This document shows, one piece after another, positions 16,143 to 24,944 of a DNA stretch of 64,000 nucleotides (the first letter of the stretch is position 1; each line of letters opens with the position of its first letter). The notes under the pieces were generated by a model. It worked only from the letters and a program-made list of their open reading frames with translations. It did no database searches and was not told the DNA's origin. Source of the stretch: Caulobacter ginsengisoli (GTDB lineage: Bacteria > Pseudomonadota > Alphaproteobacteria > Caulobacterales > Caulobacteraceae); contig NZ_JAUSVS010000002.1 in assembly GCF_030814835.1 (NCBI RefSeq), positions 827,604-891,603 on the forward strand, written 5' to 3'. The translations under genes were made by a program, and so were the position numbers.

Positions 16143-16889
16143 ATGTTCGGGGACGCTAAGCCCAGACTGAGACTGGATCCGAACCTGCGGCCGGCGGACT
16201 ACGCCCCGGTGTTCCAGCGGTTCGGGCGGCTGCATATTCCGGGCTTCCTGGCCCCCGAGGACGCCGCCGGCCTGGCCCGCGCCGTGGCCGGCTCCAGGGC
16301 CTGGCGGCGCAGCATCCGCCAGAGCGACGACGGCACGGACCTGGACGTGCCGCTGGACGAATACATGGCGCTCGACCCCGCCCGCCGCGCGGCCCTGGAG
16401 CTGGAGGCCCAAACCAGCGCCCGCGACGCCTTCCGCTACATGTTCGACACCGTCCGCATCGGTCAGGACATCGAGGCCGGCCGTCCGGTCGAGCCGGCCC
16501 TGGCCGCCGCCCAGACCCTGGTCAACAGCGCCGGCTTCCTCGACTTCCTGCGCACCCTGACCGGGGACCAGCGCATCGTCTATTGCGACGCCATGGCCAC
16601 CCGCTACCGGCCCGGCCACTTCCTGACCGCCCATGACGACGCCGCCCCGGGCAAGCACCGCCTCTATGCCTATGTGCTGAACCTCACCGCCCGCTGGCGG
16701 GCCGACTGGGGCGGCCTCTTGCTGTTCCTCGACGAGGAGGACCATGTGGCCGAGGGCTATACGCCCGCCTTCAACGCCCTGAACATCTTCCGCGTCCCCC
16801 AGCGCCACGCGGTCTCGATGGTGGCCCCCTTCGCGGGCGAGCCGCGCCTCTCCATCACCGGCTGGGTCCGGTCGGAGATGCCGGCCTAG
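16143..16889 (+). CDS. 2-oxoglutarate/Fe(II)-dependent oxygenase (prolyl-hydroxylase-like)
   Basis: 248 residues. Jelly-roll iron ligands are H164-x-D166 (in L-T-A-H-D-D-A) and H222 (in Q-R-H-A-V-S-M), with the strand L-S-I-T-G-W-V-R after it. W-G-G-L-L-L-F-L near 197 is conserved in the prolyl 4-hydroxylase-like group. The substrate is unknown; a protein or sugar of the neighbouring holdfast pathway is possible but unproven. It is divergent from hfsF. A diverged half-length copy follows 56 bp downstream. Confidence 0.85.
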   Translation: MFGDAKPRLRLDPNLRPADYAPVFQRFGRLHIPGFLAPEDAAGLARAVAGSRAWRRSIRQSDDGTDLDVPLDEYMALDPARRAALELEAQTSARDAFRYMFDTVRIGQDIEAGRPVEPALAAAQTLVNSAGFLDFLRTLTGDQRIVYCDAMATRYRPGHFLTAHDDAAPGKHRLYAYVLNLTARWRADWGGLLLFLDEEDHVAEGYTPAFNALNIFRVPQRHAVSMVAPFAGEPRLSITGWVRSEMPA

Positions 16890-16945
16890 TCATCGTCCGA
16901 ATCCTGATGTTACAGTCCCGTAATGTTTGAGCGGGGGCTCTAGGC

Positions 16946-17356
16946 GTGGACGAGGGGTGGGTGGTTCGGCGGGAGGGGTTCCTCGACGCCAGGGCGGTCG
17001 CGGCCCTGCTGAAAACCCCCGGCAGCTTCGATCCGGAACCGGTCCTGACCCTGGCCCGCGAGGCCTTCGGACCGCTGGAAGGCCTTGGGGTCGACACCCT
17101 GACACTCAGCCCCGGCGAGGGCGTCGCCGAACTGGCGCGCGAGGGGGCCAGGGGCGGCTTCGTTCTCGATCTCGACCCGCCGCAGTGGCGCTCGGCATGG
17201 GGTGGCCTGCTGCTGTTCCAGACAGGCGAGCGGCTGCAGGGCTATCGGCCGGTCCCGGGCGCTCTGACCCTGTTCGCCGCCGCCGCCCGGCCGTTGATCA
17301 GCCTGCTCACGCCGGGGGCGCCGCCGCGGGTTTCGCTGCTGGGCTGGTGGGTGTGA
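16946..17356 (+). CDS. Degenerate 2OG-oxygenase-like protein lacking metal ligands
   Basis: 136 residues from a GTG start. Its C-terminal half aligns with the gene upstream: W-G-G-L-L-L-F then G-Y-x-P, A-L-x-x-F and V-S-L-L-G-W. The H-x-D motif is absent and the distal histidine is replaced (A-R-P-L-I-S versus Q-R-H-A-V-S). It is roughly half the length of a working enzyme. It therefore looks like a catalytically dead duplicate, either a pseudoenzyme partner or a decaying paralogue. The frame is intact over its length, so I keep it as a gene. Confidence 0.65.
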   Translation: MDEGWVVRREGFLDARAVAALLKTPGSFDPEPVLTLAREAFGPLEGLGVDTLTLSPGEGVAELAREGARGGFVLDLDPPQWRSAWGGLLLFQTGERLQGYRPVPGALTLFAAAARPLISLLTPGAPPRVSLLGWWV

Positions 17357-17427
17357 CGCGGCGGGCAATGGTCAGGCCGGCCCGCTTGGATTAATCTGCG
17401 CCTCGTCCGGTTTCGGAAGGGGGCGAC

Positions 17428-18726
17428 ATGTTGAAGAGGCGCCTATCGGCCTCGGCGATCTTCGGCGTTCTGGCGGTGTGCGCCGGACTGCTCACGGCCG
17501 GCCTGGCCGTCGCCCAGAACCTTCCCCATCCCAAAGGACCGCGCGGCCGCGACGGCTCGGCCCCGCCGCCGCCGCTTCTGATCCCCGCGCCGCCCGCCCT
17601 GTCGCCCGGCGGCCGCGCCGCCCTGGAGCCGGTGCCGGCGCTGAGCGGCAAGGGCTGGGTGATGCGCGGCGGGGATACCGACGGCGAGTTCGACGTCTAT
17701 ACCTACACCCCCTCGCGCCAGCCGGGGCCGGCGGGCACCGTGTCGATCCTGGCCCAGTTCCGCAGCGCCGAGGACAGCCGCACGCCCCAGGGCCGCGCCT
17801 ATCGCTACGGGGTCATGCGGTTCTTCTTCCAGTGCAAGGACCGCCGCTACGCGCCGGGCAACGCCGACTATTACGACGCCCAGGGCCGGGTGGTGTCCTC
17901 CGACCCCGGCAGCTACCAGGTCGCCAGGCTGCAGCAGGTGCGCGACGGCTCGGTGGCCGAGTTCGTCTATGAGGCGGCCTGCGACAAGGAGCCCCCGGGC
18001 GGCCCCCGGCAGTTTTCCAACCGGCCCGGCTATGACGGCCCGGACGGCGATGTCGCCACCGGCTCGGGCTGGCTGTCGGCCCGCGGCTATATCGTCACGG
18101 CGAGCCACGTGGTGGCCGGCGGCAAGCGCATCTGGATCTACCAGGAGGGCCGCAAGCTGGGCACGGCCACGGTGGTCCGGGACGACCCGGTCAATGACGT
18201 CGCCTTCCTGAAGCCCGACTTCGACGTCAGCGCCTTCGCCGGCATGAACGTCGAGACCCAGCCCTTGGGCCTGGGCCAGCGGGTCTTCACCCTGGGCTAT
18301 CCGCTGGTCGACCAGCTGGGCGGCGGCTCGGTCAAGCTGACCTCGGGCGACATCAGCTCGCTGACCGGCGTCGATATCGCCACCCAGCGCGTCGACGATC
18401 CGCGCTACCTGCAGATCTCCATCCCCGTGCAGAGCGGCAACAGCGGCGGCCCAGTCATCGACGACGCCGGCGGGGTGGTCGGCATCGTGCTCTCCAAGTC
18501 GGAAATGACCCCCGACCGCGAGATCATGCAGAACGTCAACTTCGCCCTGAAGGCCAGCTACATCAGCCAGACCCTGGCCGGCCTGCCCCAGGTGGGCAAG
18601 CCCCGGGCGGTGGTGGCGCGGCCCTCGTTCCAGGGCACGGTGGCCGAGGTGCAGAGCGGGATCTTCCTGATCGTGGTCGAAGAGGGACCTACGCCAACCG
18701 TCCGGCAGACCTCGGGGCGGCGGTAG
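17428..18726 (+). CDS. Secreted S1-family trypsin-like serine protease with N-terminal extra domain
   Basis: 432 residues. The signal peptide covers residues 1-30 (ends near A-V-A-Q-N), followed by a proline-rich linker. A domain at ~70-195 (G-K-G-W then two conserved cysteine-containing strands) resembles the surface-adhesin E type. The protease domain at ~210-395 has the triad H227 (T-A-S-H-V-V), D257 (V-N-D-V-A-F-L) and S339 (G-N-S-G-G-P). Periplasmic or extracytoplasmic. It is convergent with hfsE, the two stop codons being directly adjacent. A role in surface-protein processing is a guess. Confidence 0.85.
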   Translation: MLKRRLSASAIFGVLAVCAGLLTAGLAVAQNLPHPKGPRGRDGSAPPPPLLIPAPPALSPGGRAALEPVPALSGKGWVMRGGDTDGEFDVYTYTPSRQPGPAGTVSILAQFRSAEDSRTPQGRAYRYGVMRFFFQCKDRRYAPGNADYYDAQGRVVSSDPGSYQVARLQQVRDGSVAEFVYEAACDKEPPGGPRQFSNRPGYDGPDGDVATGSGWLSARGYIVTASHVVAGGKRIWIYQEGRKLGTATVVRDDPVNDVAFLKPDFDVSAFAGMNVETQPLGLGQRVFTLGYPLVDQLGGGSVKLTSGDISSLTGVDIATQRVDDPRYLQISIPVQSGNSGGPVIDDAGGVVGIVLSKSEMTPDREIMQNVNFALKASYISQTLAGLPQVGKPRAVVARPSFQGTVAEVQSGIFLIVVEEGPTPTVRQTSGRR

Positions 18727-20370
18727 CTACCGCACCGAGTCCGTATCCCCCAGCAGGCAGGGGATGGTCATGGCCATGATGTAGAGGTCCAGCCAGAACG
18801 ACTGCCGCTCGATGTATTCGATGTCCAGCGCCACGCGGCGGCGGACCAGGTCGGCGGTGTCGACGGGGCCGCGCGAGCCGTGGATGGCGGCCCAGCCGGT
18901 CATGCCGGGCTTCATGCGGTGGCGGTGGGCGTATTCGGCGACCAGGCGGGCCGACTCGGTCTGGCCGGTCTTCATCCCCACCGCGTGGGGGCGGGGGCCG
19001 ACCAGGCTCATCTCGCCGGCCAGCACGTTGAACAGCTGCGGCAGCTCATCCAGGCTGGTCTTGCGGATGAACCGGCCCACCCGGGTCACCCGGTCGTCGT
19101 CGGCGCTGACCTGGCGCACGGCGGCGTAGTCGCTGGCTTCCTGGCGCATGGAGCGGAACTTCCAGACCAGGATTTCCTCGTTGTTGAAGCCGTGCCGGCG
19201 CTGGCGGAAGAACACCGGGCCCTGGCTGTCCAGCTTGATCGCCGCGGCGACCATCAGCATCAGCGGCGCGCCCAGCACCAGGGCGAGCGACCCGACGGCC
19301 AGGTCCTGCAGCCGCTTGACCACGGCGCGGTTGATATCGACGGTTTCGCCCGACACCCGGGCCAGCGGGGTGTCGGCGATGCGCGAGAAGGTCTGGCTCT
19401 GCAGGTCGGGGTCGGCGACCTCCATCAGCAGGCTGACCTCGTTGGGCATGACCCGCAGCGTCTCGATCAGCTCACGCACCCGGTTCTGGGCGCTGGGCTG
19501 GACGGTGATGACGATGCGGTCGACATAGGGCATCACCCGGCTGGCCAGCAGGGCCTGGGTGTCGCCCAGCACCGGCACCCCCGCCAGGGCCTTGGGGACG
19601 CGGGCGGCGCGGTCGTCGAAGATGCCGATGACATTGGCCTCGCCGGTGCTGGCGGCGGCCTCGATCATCCGCTTGGCGGCGGGCGTGGCGCCGACGATGA
19701 CGATGTTGGGGGTCAGCTTGCCGTTGCGCCGCCAATGGCGGGCCATCAGCCACCAGGCGGTGTGCAGCATGTAGAGGCCCACGAAGGTCGCGCAGAACCA
19801 GGCGCCCATGGTGTCGATGGTCACCATCGGCGAATGCAGCGGCCAGAGGGTGGCGACCAGCCCGGCGGCGGTGACGCCGAACGCCGAAGCCACCCGCACC
19901 AGGTGCCGGGTCAGGCCCTCGCGGGGCGACAGGTCATAGCCCTGCAGCACGCCCAGGCTCCAGATCAGCAGCAGGGCGCCCAGCAGGAAGGGCGCGACCG
20001 CCCCGACGCTGGCCGCCATCAGCCCGCCGGTGGTGGTGAAATGCATCGTGGCCACGACGGTGGCGGCAACCGCCAGGCCGTCGACGCTGCGGAAGCTGCG
20101 CGCCACCGTCCGGCCGTCCAGGCGCGAGCGCAGCGAGACCAGCCGCTCGGGTCGCAACCGGCCGCGCCGGTCGCCGTGCGACGTCTCGGCCGTGGGGAGG
20201 GGAGCGGCGGAGGGGGTGCTTGCGGGGGAGGGGGCGGGAGTCGGCTCGGGGACGTCCCGCCGGTTCATCGCGTCCCGCAGGGCCATGGCCTGCTCGACCC
20301 AGGGCTCGCCGCTGTTCGGAGCGGCGCTGCTGGGGGCTGGCTGTTTGGAGCGGGCGAAGGCGGAAGACAT
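18727..20370 (-). CDS. hfsE: Undecaprenyl-phosphate sugar-1-phosphate transferase (PHPT), holdfast HfsE
   Basis: 547 residues from the ATG at 20370; an in-frame GTG at 20388 is an alternative. The N-terminus is low-complexity Pro/Ala/Ser. Four membrane helices follow at ~100-225, then a Rossmann-like CoA_binding_3 domain (N-I-V-I-V-G-A-T-P) and a membrane-anchored transferase domain. The latter has the hallmark K-F-R-S-M near 413, [15 protein letters not shown] near 452 and G-P-R-P near 477. It starts the lipid-linked repeat unit. Caulobacter has several such enzymes (HfsE, PssY, PssZ); the hfsE name rests on proximity to the other hfs genes. Confidence 0.8.
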   Translation of the reverse strand: MSSAFARSKQPAPSSAAPNSGEPWVEQAMALRDAMNRRDVPEPTPAPSPASTPSAAPLPTAETSHGDRRGRLRPERLVSLRSRLDGRTVARSFRSVDGLAVAATVVATMHFTTTGGLMAASVGAVAPFLLGALLLIWSLGVLQGYDLSPREGLTRHLVRVASAFGVTAAGLVATLWPLHSPMVTIDTMGAWFCATFVGLYMLHTAWWLMARHWRRNGKLTPNIVIVGATPAAKRMIEAAASTGEANVIGIFDDRAARVPKALAGVPVLGDTQALLASRVMPYVDRIVITVQPSAQNRVRELIETLRVMPNEVSLLMEVADPDLQSQTFSRIADTPLARVSGETVDINRAVVKRLQDLAVGSLALVLGAPLMLMVAAAIKLDSQGPVFFRQRRHGFNNEEILVWKFRSMRQEASDYAAVRQVSADDDRVTRVGRFIRKTSLDELPQLFNVLAGEMSLVGPRPHAVGMKTGQTESARLVAEYAHRHRMKPGMTGWAAIHGSRGPVDTADLVRRRVALDIEYIERQSFWLDLYIMAMTIPCLLGDTDSVR

Positions 20371-20536
20371 TGGCGCGCAGCATGCCACCTGGGCCTGAGC
20401 GCCCAGTTAACGCCGGCAAGTATTCGTGAGGCAGAGTTTGCAAGGCTTTGGAGACCGGGGACGCGACCGGATCGCCCACCCTGCCAAGGTCGATTGCAAC
20501 GCCGCCCGGAACAGGCTATCTGCGCCGCTCGCCTGG

Positions 20537-20629
20537 GGTGACGTGGCCGAGTGGCTGAAGGCGGCGGTTTGCTAAACCGTTGTACGGTATAAAGCCGTAC
20601 CGAGGGTTCGAATCCCTCCGTCACCGCCA
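20537..20629 (+). tRNA. tRNA-Ser (anticodon GCU)
   Basis: 93 nt. The acceptor stem GGTGACG (20537-20543) pairs with CGTCACC (20619-20625), followed by G and an encoded CCA (20627-20629). The anticodon loop TTGCTAA gives GCU, and the long variable arm (TGTACGGTATAAAGCCGTAC) identifies the class II serine type. The T-loop GGTTCGAATCC is standard. Confidence 0.97.
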
Positions 20630-20883
20630 GGCGACTCGGTCGGGCTCCTCGGTTTTCGATACGAGCGCGAGGCGCAGCGAGCGGCTGTCCTGCCCTGACA
20701 GAGCAGATTGCTGCGTAAGCCGCTTCAGGCAGGCTTCCCAGACTCAAACGCCTCCCTATTGTAGCCGAACAGATTTGTCGGGGCGCGAGGGGGCGCGCTT
20801 CGGCTGATATTGATCCCCCTATGCCGACGGTCGTTCGGCCTTTACAAGCGCCGACGCCTGTCGTCGGCAAGGGGAGTAGACCC

Positions 20884-23748
20884 ATGAGCGGCTTTGCAGC
20901 GGTCATCGAGCTGGCGACGCTGGACGGAACGGACGGCTTCCAGATCAGCGGCGAGGCCCTCGACGACTATAGCGGCCATTCTGTCGCGTCGGCGGGCGAT
21001 ATCAATGGCGACGGCTATGATGACTTGATCATCGGCGCTGGGAACGCCGATCCGAATGGGGTCAACTCCGGTGCGGCCTATGTCATCTTCGGCAAGGCCG
21101 GAGGCTTTCCGGCCGAACTCGACCTCTCTGCGCTCGACGGAACGAACGGTTTCCAGATCAATGGCGAGGCGACCGCGGACTTTGCAGGCTTTTCAGTCGC
21201 CTCGGCGGGAGACGTCAACGGCGATGGCTACGACGATCTGATCATTGGCGCCGTGCAAGCCGGTGCGGTCGATGTGGGGGCCAGTTATGTGGTGTTCGGC
21301 AAGGCGTCGGGCTTCGCCGCCAATCTGAACTTGTCGACGCTGAACGGAATCAACGGTTTCAAGATCACCGGTGAGGCGAATTCCGACCACAGCGGCCAAT
21401 CCGTCGCCTCGGCCGGCGACATCAACGGCGACGGCTACGATGACGTGATCGTCGGCGCCGCTTATGCGGACTCGAACGGCGTCAATGCGGGCGCCACCTA
21501 TGTGGTGTTCGGCAAAGCTGCGGGATTTGCCGCGGAAATCAATCTTTCCAGTCTCAACGGCGTGAACGGCTTCCAGATCACCGGCGAGGCGGCCAACGAC
21601 AAGAGTGGATGGTCAGTCGCCTCGGCGGGCGACGTCAACGGCGATGGATATGCTGACCTGATCATCGGCGCCCGTGACGCTGATCCGCACGGCAGCAACT
21701 CGGGCGCAGCCTATGTGGTGTTGGGCAAGGCCGGAGGGTTCGCCGCCAACCTGGACCTGTCTTCCTTGGATGGGACGAACGGCTTCCAGGTCAATGGCGA
21801 AGCGTTCGGGGATTCGGCTGGCTATTTCGTTGCCTCGGCGGGTGACGTCAACGGCGACGGCTATGGCGATGTGATCATCGGAGCCCTGTACGCGGATCCG
21901 AACGGCGCCGATTCCGGCGCCAGCTATGTGTTGTTCGGTAAGGCCGGGGGCTTTGGAGCCAACTTCGAGCTGTCCACCCTCGACGGGACCAATGGCTTCC
22001 AGATCAGCGGGGAGGCCGCGGGCGATTTCAGTGGCCGCGCCGTCAACGCGGCGGGAGACGTCAATGGCGACGGGTACGACGATCTGATCATCGGCGCTCC
22101 GGGCGCGGATCCAAACGGCAACGCCTCGGGCGCCGGCTATGTGATGTTCGGCAAGGCCGCAGGATTCGCGGCCAACCTCGATCTGTCCACGCTCGATGGG
22201 ACCAACGGCTTCAAGATTGATGGCGAGGCCACATTGGACGACGCAGGCGCTTCCGTCGCCTCAGCGGGCGATCTCAACGGCGATGGAGTCGACGACCTGA
22301 TCGTCGGCGCCACGCGCGCGAGCCCTCACGGCACCGCCTCTGGCGCCAGCTATGTGATTTTCGGTAGAGCCTCCGCTCCGCCGGTGGTTCCGCCGGTGAA
22401 CGGCACGGGCGGCCCGGACACGCTGAACGGCACGGCGGGAGATGACACGCTGAACGGTCTCGGCGGCAACGACAAGTTGAACGGCTTTGGCGGGAACGAC
22501 ACGCTGACGGGTGGCGACGGGGCCGACCGCCTGGACGGCGGCGACGGCGCCGACACCCTGAGCGGCGGAGCCGACAACGACACACTGGACGGCGGAACCG
22601 GCGCGGACGCCATGGCCGGCGGGACGGGTAACGATATCTATATCGTCGACAACGCCGGCGACACGACGGTCGAGAAGACGAACGAGGGCTACGACATCGT
22701 CCGCAGCTCGGTCACCTGGACCCTGGCCGGTAACATCGAGGGACTGCAGTTGCAGGGCTCGGGCAATATCGGCGGGACGGGCAACAGCCTGGCCAACAAC
22801 ATCCAGGGCAACAGCGGCAACAACACGCTGCATGGCGGCGACGGGACCGACACGATCGACGGCGGCGACGGCGTCGACAAGATCTATGGCGACGCGGACG
22901 GAGATATCCTCAGCGGCGGCTTGGGCAATGACATCGTCGATGGTGGCGAGGGCAACGACAAGCTCGACGGGGGCGACGGCAACGACAAGCTCTTTGGCGG
23001 CAACGGCAACGACGCCCTTATCGGCGGCCTGGGCGCCGATCATATGGAAGGCGGGGCGGGCAACGACAACCTCACCGGCGGCGACGGCAATGACAGCCTG
23101 GACGGCGGTGCGGGCAACGATGCGATGAGCGGCGGGCTGGGCAACGACGTCTACTTCGTCGACGGCATGTTCGACACGGCGACCGAGGCGGCGAACGAGG
23201 GCTTTGACATCGTCCGCAGCTCGGTGACCTGGACCCTGGGCGGCAACTTCGAGGGTCTGGAGTTGCAAGGCTCGGCCAACCTCAACGGGACGGGCAACGC
23301 CCTGGCCAATCAGCTGACGGGCAACAGCGGCGCCAATATCCTGTCGGGTCTGGGCGGGGTCGACACCATCGACGGCGGCGACGGCGTTGACCGGATCATC
23401 GGCGGGACCGGCAACGACATTCTGAGGGGCGGGACCGGCGCGGACACCTTCGCCGTGCTGCAGGAGAGCGTGGGCAATCTCACTCTGGAGATCGATGCGA
23501 TCCTCGACTTTTCCACGGCTCAGGGTGACAGGCTCGATCTTTCGGCCATTGACGCCAACAGCTTGGTCGGGGGCGACCAGGCCTTCAGCCTTGTGTTGAG
23601 CTTCGGCCATCACGCCGGCGAGATGACCCTCAACTTCAGCGGCGCGACCACCACACTGAGTCTCGATGTCAACGGCGACGGCCTTGCCGACTACCAGTTG
23701 CGCATCAATGGCGACGTTACGGGCGACAGCGCAGGCTGGCTTCTCTAG
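20884..23748 (+). CDS. FG-GAP beta-propeller plus RTX calcium-binding secreted protein (copy 3)
   Basis: 954 residues from the ATG at 20884 (AAGGGGAG upstream). Residues 1-495 hold seven very regular FG-GAP repeats of ~70 residues, each with [18 protein letters not shown] followed by Y-V-V-F-G-K-A-x-G-F and L-D-G-T-N-G-F-Q-I. The N-terminal strand [13 protein letters not shown] completes the last blade, implying a closed seven-bladed propeller. A V-V-P-P-V linker leads to RTX repeats (~505-880) with two T-V-E/T-E-A spacer modules, then the conserved tail ending D-S-A-G-W-L-L. No signal peptide. Likely exported by a type I system encoded elsewhere. Confidence 0.92.
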   Translation: MSGFAAVIELATLDGTDGFQISGEALDDYSGHSVASAGDINGDGYDDLIIGAGNADPNGVNSGAAYVIFGKAGGFPAELDLSALDGTNGFQINGEATADFAGFSVASAGDVNGDGYDDLIIGAVQAGAVDVGASYVVFGKASGFAANLNLSTLNGINGFKITGEANSDHSGQSVASAGDINGDGYDDVIVGAAYADSNGVNAGATYVVFGKAAGFAAEINLSSLNGVNGFQITGEAANDKSGWSVASAGDVNGDGYADLIIGARDADPHGSNSGAAYVVLGKAGGFAANLDLSSLDGTNGFQVNGEAFGDSAGYFVASAGDVNGDGYGDVIIGALYADPNGADSGASYVLFGKAGGFGANFELSTLDGTNGFQISGEAAGDFSGRAVNAAGDVNGDGYDDLIIGAPGADPNGNASGAGYVMFGKAAGFAANLDLSTLDGTNGFKIDGEATLDDAGASVASAGDLNGDGVDDLIVGATRASPHGTASGASYVIFGRASAPPVVPPVNGTGGPDTLNGTAGDDTLNGLGGNDKLNGFGGNDTLTGGDGADRLDGGDGADTLSGGADNDTLDGGTGADAMAGGTGNDIYIVDNAGDTTVEKTNEGYDIVRSSVTWTLAGNIEGLQLQGSGNIGGTGNSLANNIQGNSGNNTLHGGDGTDTIDGGDGVDKIYGDADGDILSGGLGNDIVDGGEGNDKLDGGDGNDKLFGGNGNDALIGGLGADHMEGGAGNDNLTGGDGNDSLDGGAGNDAMSGGLGNDVYFVDGMFDTATEAANEGFDIVRSSVTWTLGGNFEGLELQGSANLNGTGNALANQLTGNSGANILSGLGGVDTIDGGDGVDRIIGGTGNDILRGGTGADTFAVLQESVGNLTLEIDAILDFSTAQGDRLDLSAIDANSLVGGDQAFSLVLSFGHHAGEMTLNFSGATTTLSLDVNGDGLADYQLRINGDVTGDSAGWLL

Positions 23749-24074
23749 GCCAAAACCCACGCCGACTAGTTCGGTGTAGGGAGCCCGCGACCCCTTCACG
23801 GAAATGTTGGCGCGCACCGCGCCAAAAGTTTGCGAAATCGACCCAAATTGGGTCAGACCCCGATTGCGGGGTCGCCCATTCTGGGTCCTAACTCCCGGCC
23901 GGGGGGTGGCGTCGCCGCGCAATCGGCGCGTCGTCGGGGAGATAGCAGAGTCCGTCTACGGCCGCGCCTGGCGCGCCAGGGCCCTGTTGTCTGGTCGGTC
24001 GTCCGGCGGACGATCGACCACCTCCCGCTCAATTTCGCCGCTTGCAGTTCGGCGTCAACGCACGGTGGTCTGTC
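23749..24074. other. Intergenic region with two tandem hairpins
   Basis: 326 bp without a credible gene. It contains two adjacent palindromes downstream of the RTX gene: GACCCAAATTGGGTC (23840-23854) and GACCCCG/CGGGGTC with a 4-nt loop (23856-23873). Neither has a T-tract, so they may be a REP-type pair or a factor-dependent terminator. The promoter of the following HTH gene should lie in the remaining ~200 bp; no clear motif was seen. Confidence 0.5.
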
Positions 24075-24560
24075 ATGAACGATGACATCCTGGCCCAGCC
24101 GGGTTCACGGATATTCGCCTACTTCACGGCCGAGTTCATGCTGCGGGCGGCGTCCAGCATCGCGGTGGCCTTCGACCACGACTATGAGTCGGCCATCCTG
24201 TTCCTGTCGGTGACCACCCAGAACAGCCAGAACATCATGCTCAAGCGCGACCTGCGCGCCCGCTACGCCAGCCTGTCGACCCCCATCGATCCCGAACTGA
24301 TGACCCCGGTCAGCCGCTCGGCCCTGTCGCGCTCGACCGGCCTGCCGCGCGAGACGGTGCGGCGCAAGATCGGCAAGCTGATCGACCGGGGCCTGATCGT
24401 CGATACCCCCCGCGGCCTGATCGTGCCGCGCTATGTGACCGACAGCCCGGCCTACGCCCAGGTCCTGGGCCCCCAGGCCGACAACCTGCGCCGGCTGTTC
24501 AGCATGATCGGCGACCTTCTGGACGCCGCGCCGGAGCGGGCCGAGGAGATGGTGGCCTAA
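24075..24560 (+). CDS. Small winged-helix DNA-binding protein
   Basis: 161 residues from the ATG at 24075. The first half is helical (A-E-F-M-L-R-A-A-S-S-I-A-V-A-F). An HTH at ~85-115 has P-V-S-R-S-A-L-S-R-S-T-G-L-P-R-E-T-V-R-R-K, then the wing G-L-I-V-D-T-P-R-G-L-I-V. It resembles MarR/Lrp-type HTH domains but lacks their effector domains. It differs from the regulators at 897 and 4566, yet also sits directly beside an FG-GAP/RTX gene. Its TAA stop overlaps the stop of the convergent gene at 24557. Confidence 0.75.
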   Translation: MNDDILAQPGSRIFAYFTAEFMLRAASSIAVAFDHDYESAILFLSVTTQNSQNIMLKRDLRARYASLSTPIDPELMTPVSRSALSRSTGLPRETVRRKIGKLIDRGLIVDTPRGLIVPRYVTDSPAYAQVLGPQADNLRRLFSMIGDLLDAAPERAEEMVA

Positions 24561-24844
24561 TCCACCGTCGTGAGGATGTGCGGCCCGTCGCTCATGCTCG
24601 CCAGGGCCCGCGCCGCCCGCATGAAACCGTTGGAGTCGGGGACCTGGAAATGGGCGTCCAGCGCCGCCCGGTCGGCCCATTCCTCGTAGAAGAACAGCCG
24701 CAGCGGGTCCTCGGCGTCGACATAGGCGTTGTGGCGGATGCAGCCCGGCTCGGCGCGGGAGCGGCGGCTGTGGTCCAGGCAGGCCTGGAGCAGAGCCTCG
24801 AAGCTGTCTTCACGGGCGGTCAGCGAGCCGGTGACGATGATCAT
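24557..24844 (-). CDS. Antibiotic biosynthesis monooxygenase (ABM)/YgiN-like protein
   Basis: 95 residues, the usual length for this dimeric ferredoxin-like fold. Recognisable segments are L-L-Q-A-C-L-D-H-S-R-x-E-P-G-C near 18-36, and F-F-Y-E-E-W-A-D-R-A-A-L-D-A-H-F near 51-66. Relatives oxidise quinols or act as heme-independent monooxygenases. The substrate cannot be read from sequence. Stop codons of this gene and of the HTH gene interlock (CTAA). Confidence 0.8.
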   Translation of the reverse strand: MIIVTGSLTAREDSFEALLQACLDHSRRSRAEPGCIRHNAYVDAEDPLRLFFYEEWADRAALDAHFQVPDSNGFMRAARALASMSDGPHILTTVD

Positions 24845-24944
24845 GAGCCAAGCGCCCCTCAGTTGTTCGCGTCGTCGTTAATGCAATCTTCGCCCTGATC
24901 GAACACCGTTAGCTGTGAGAGCAGGGGCAAGGAACCGGCCAAGT

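Noticed and set aside
20537..20883. Integration of a genomic island at tRNA-Ser
   Set aside because: No integrase gene, no repeated tRNA 3' end and no change in composition downstream were seen.
22400..23450. CRISPR-like periodicity in the RTX region
   Set aside because: The repeats are in-frame coding nonapeptides with variable codons, not identical repeats with unique spacers.
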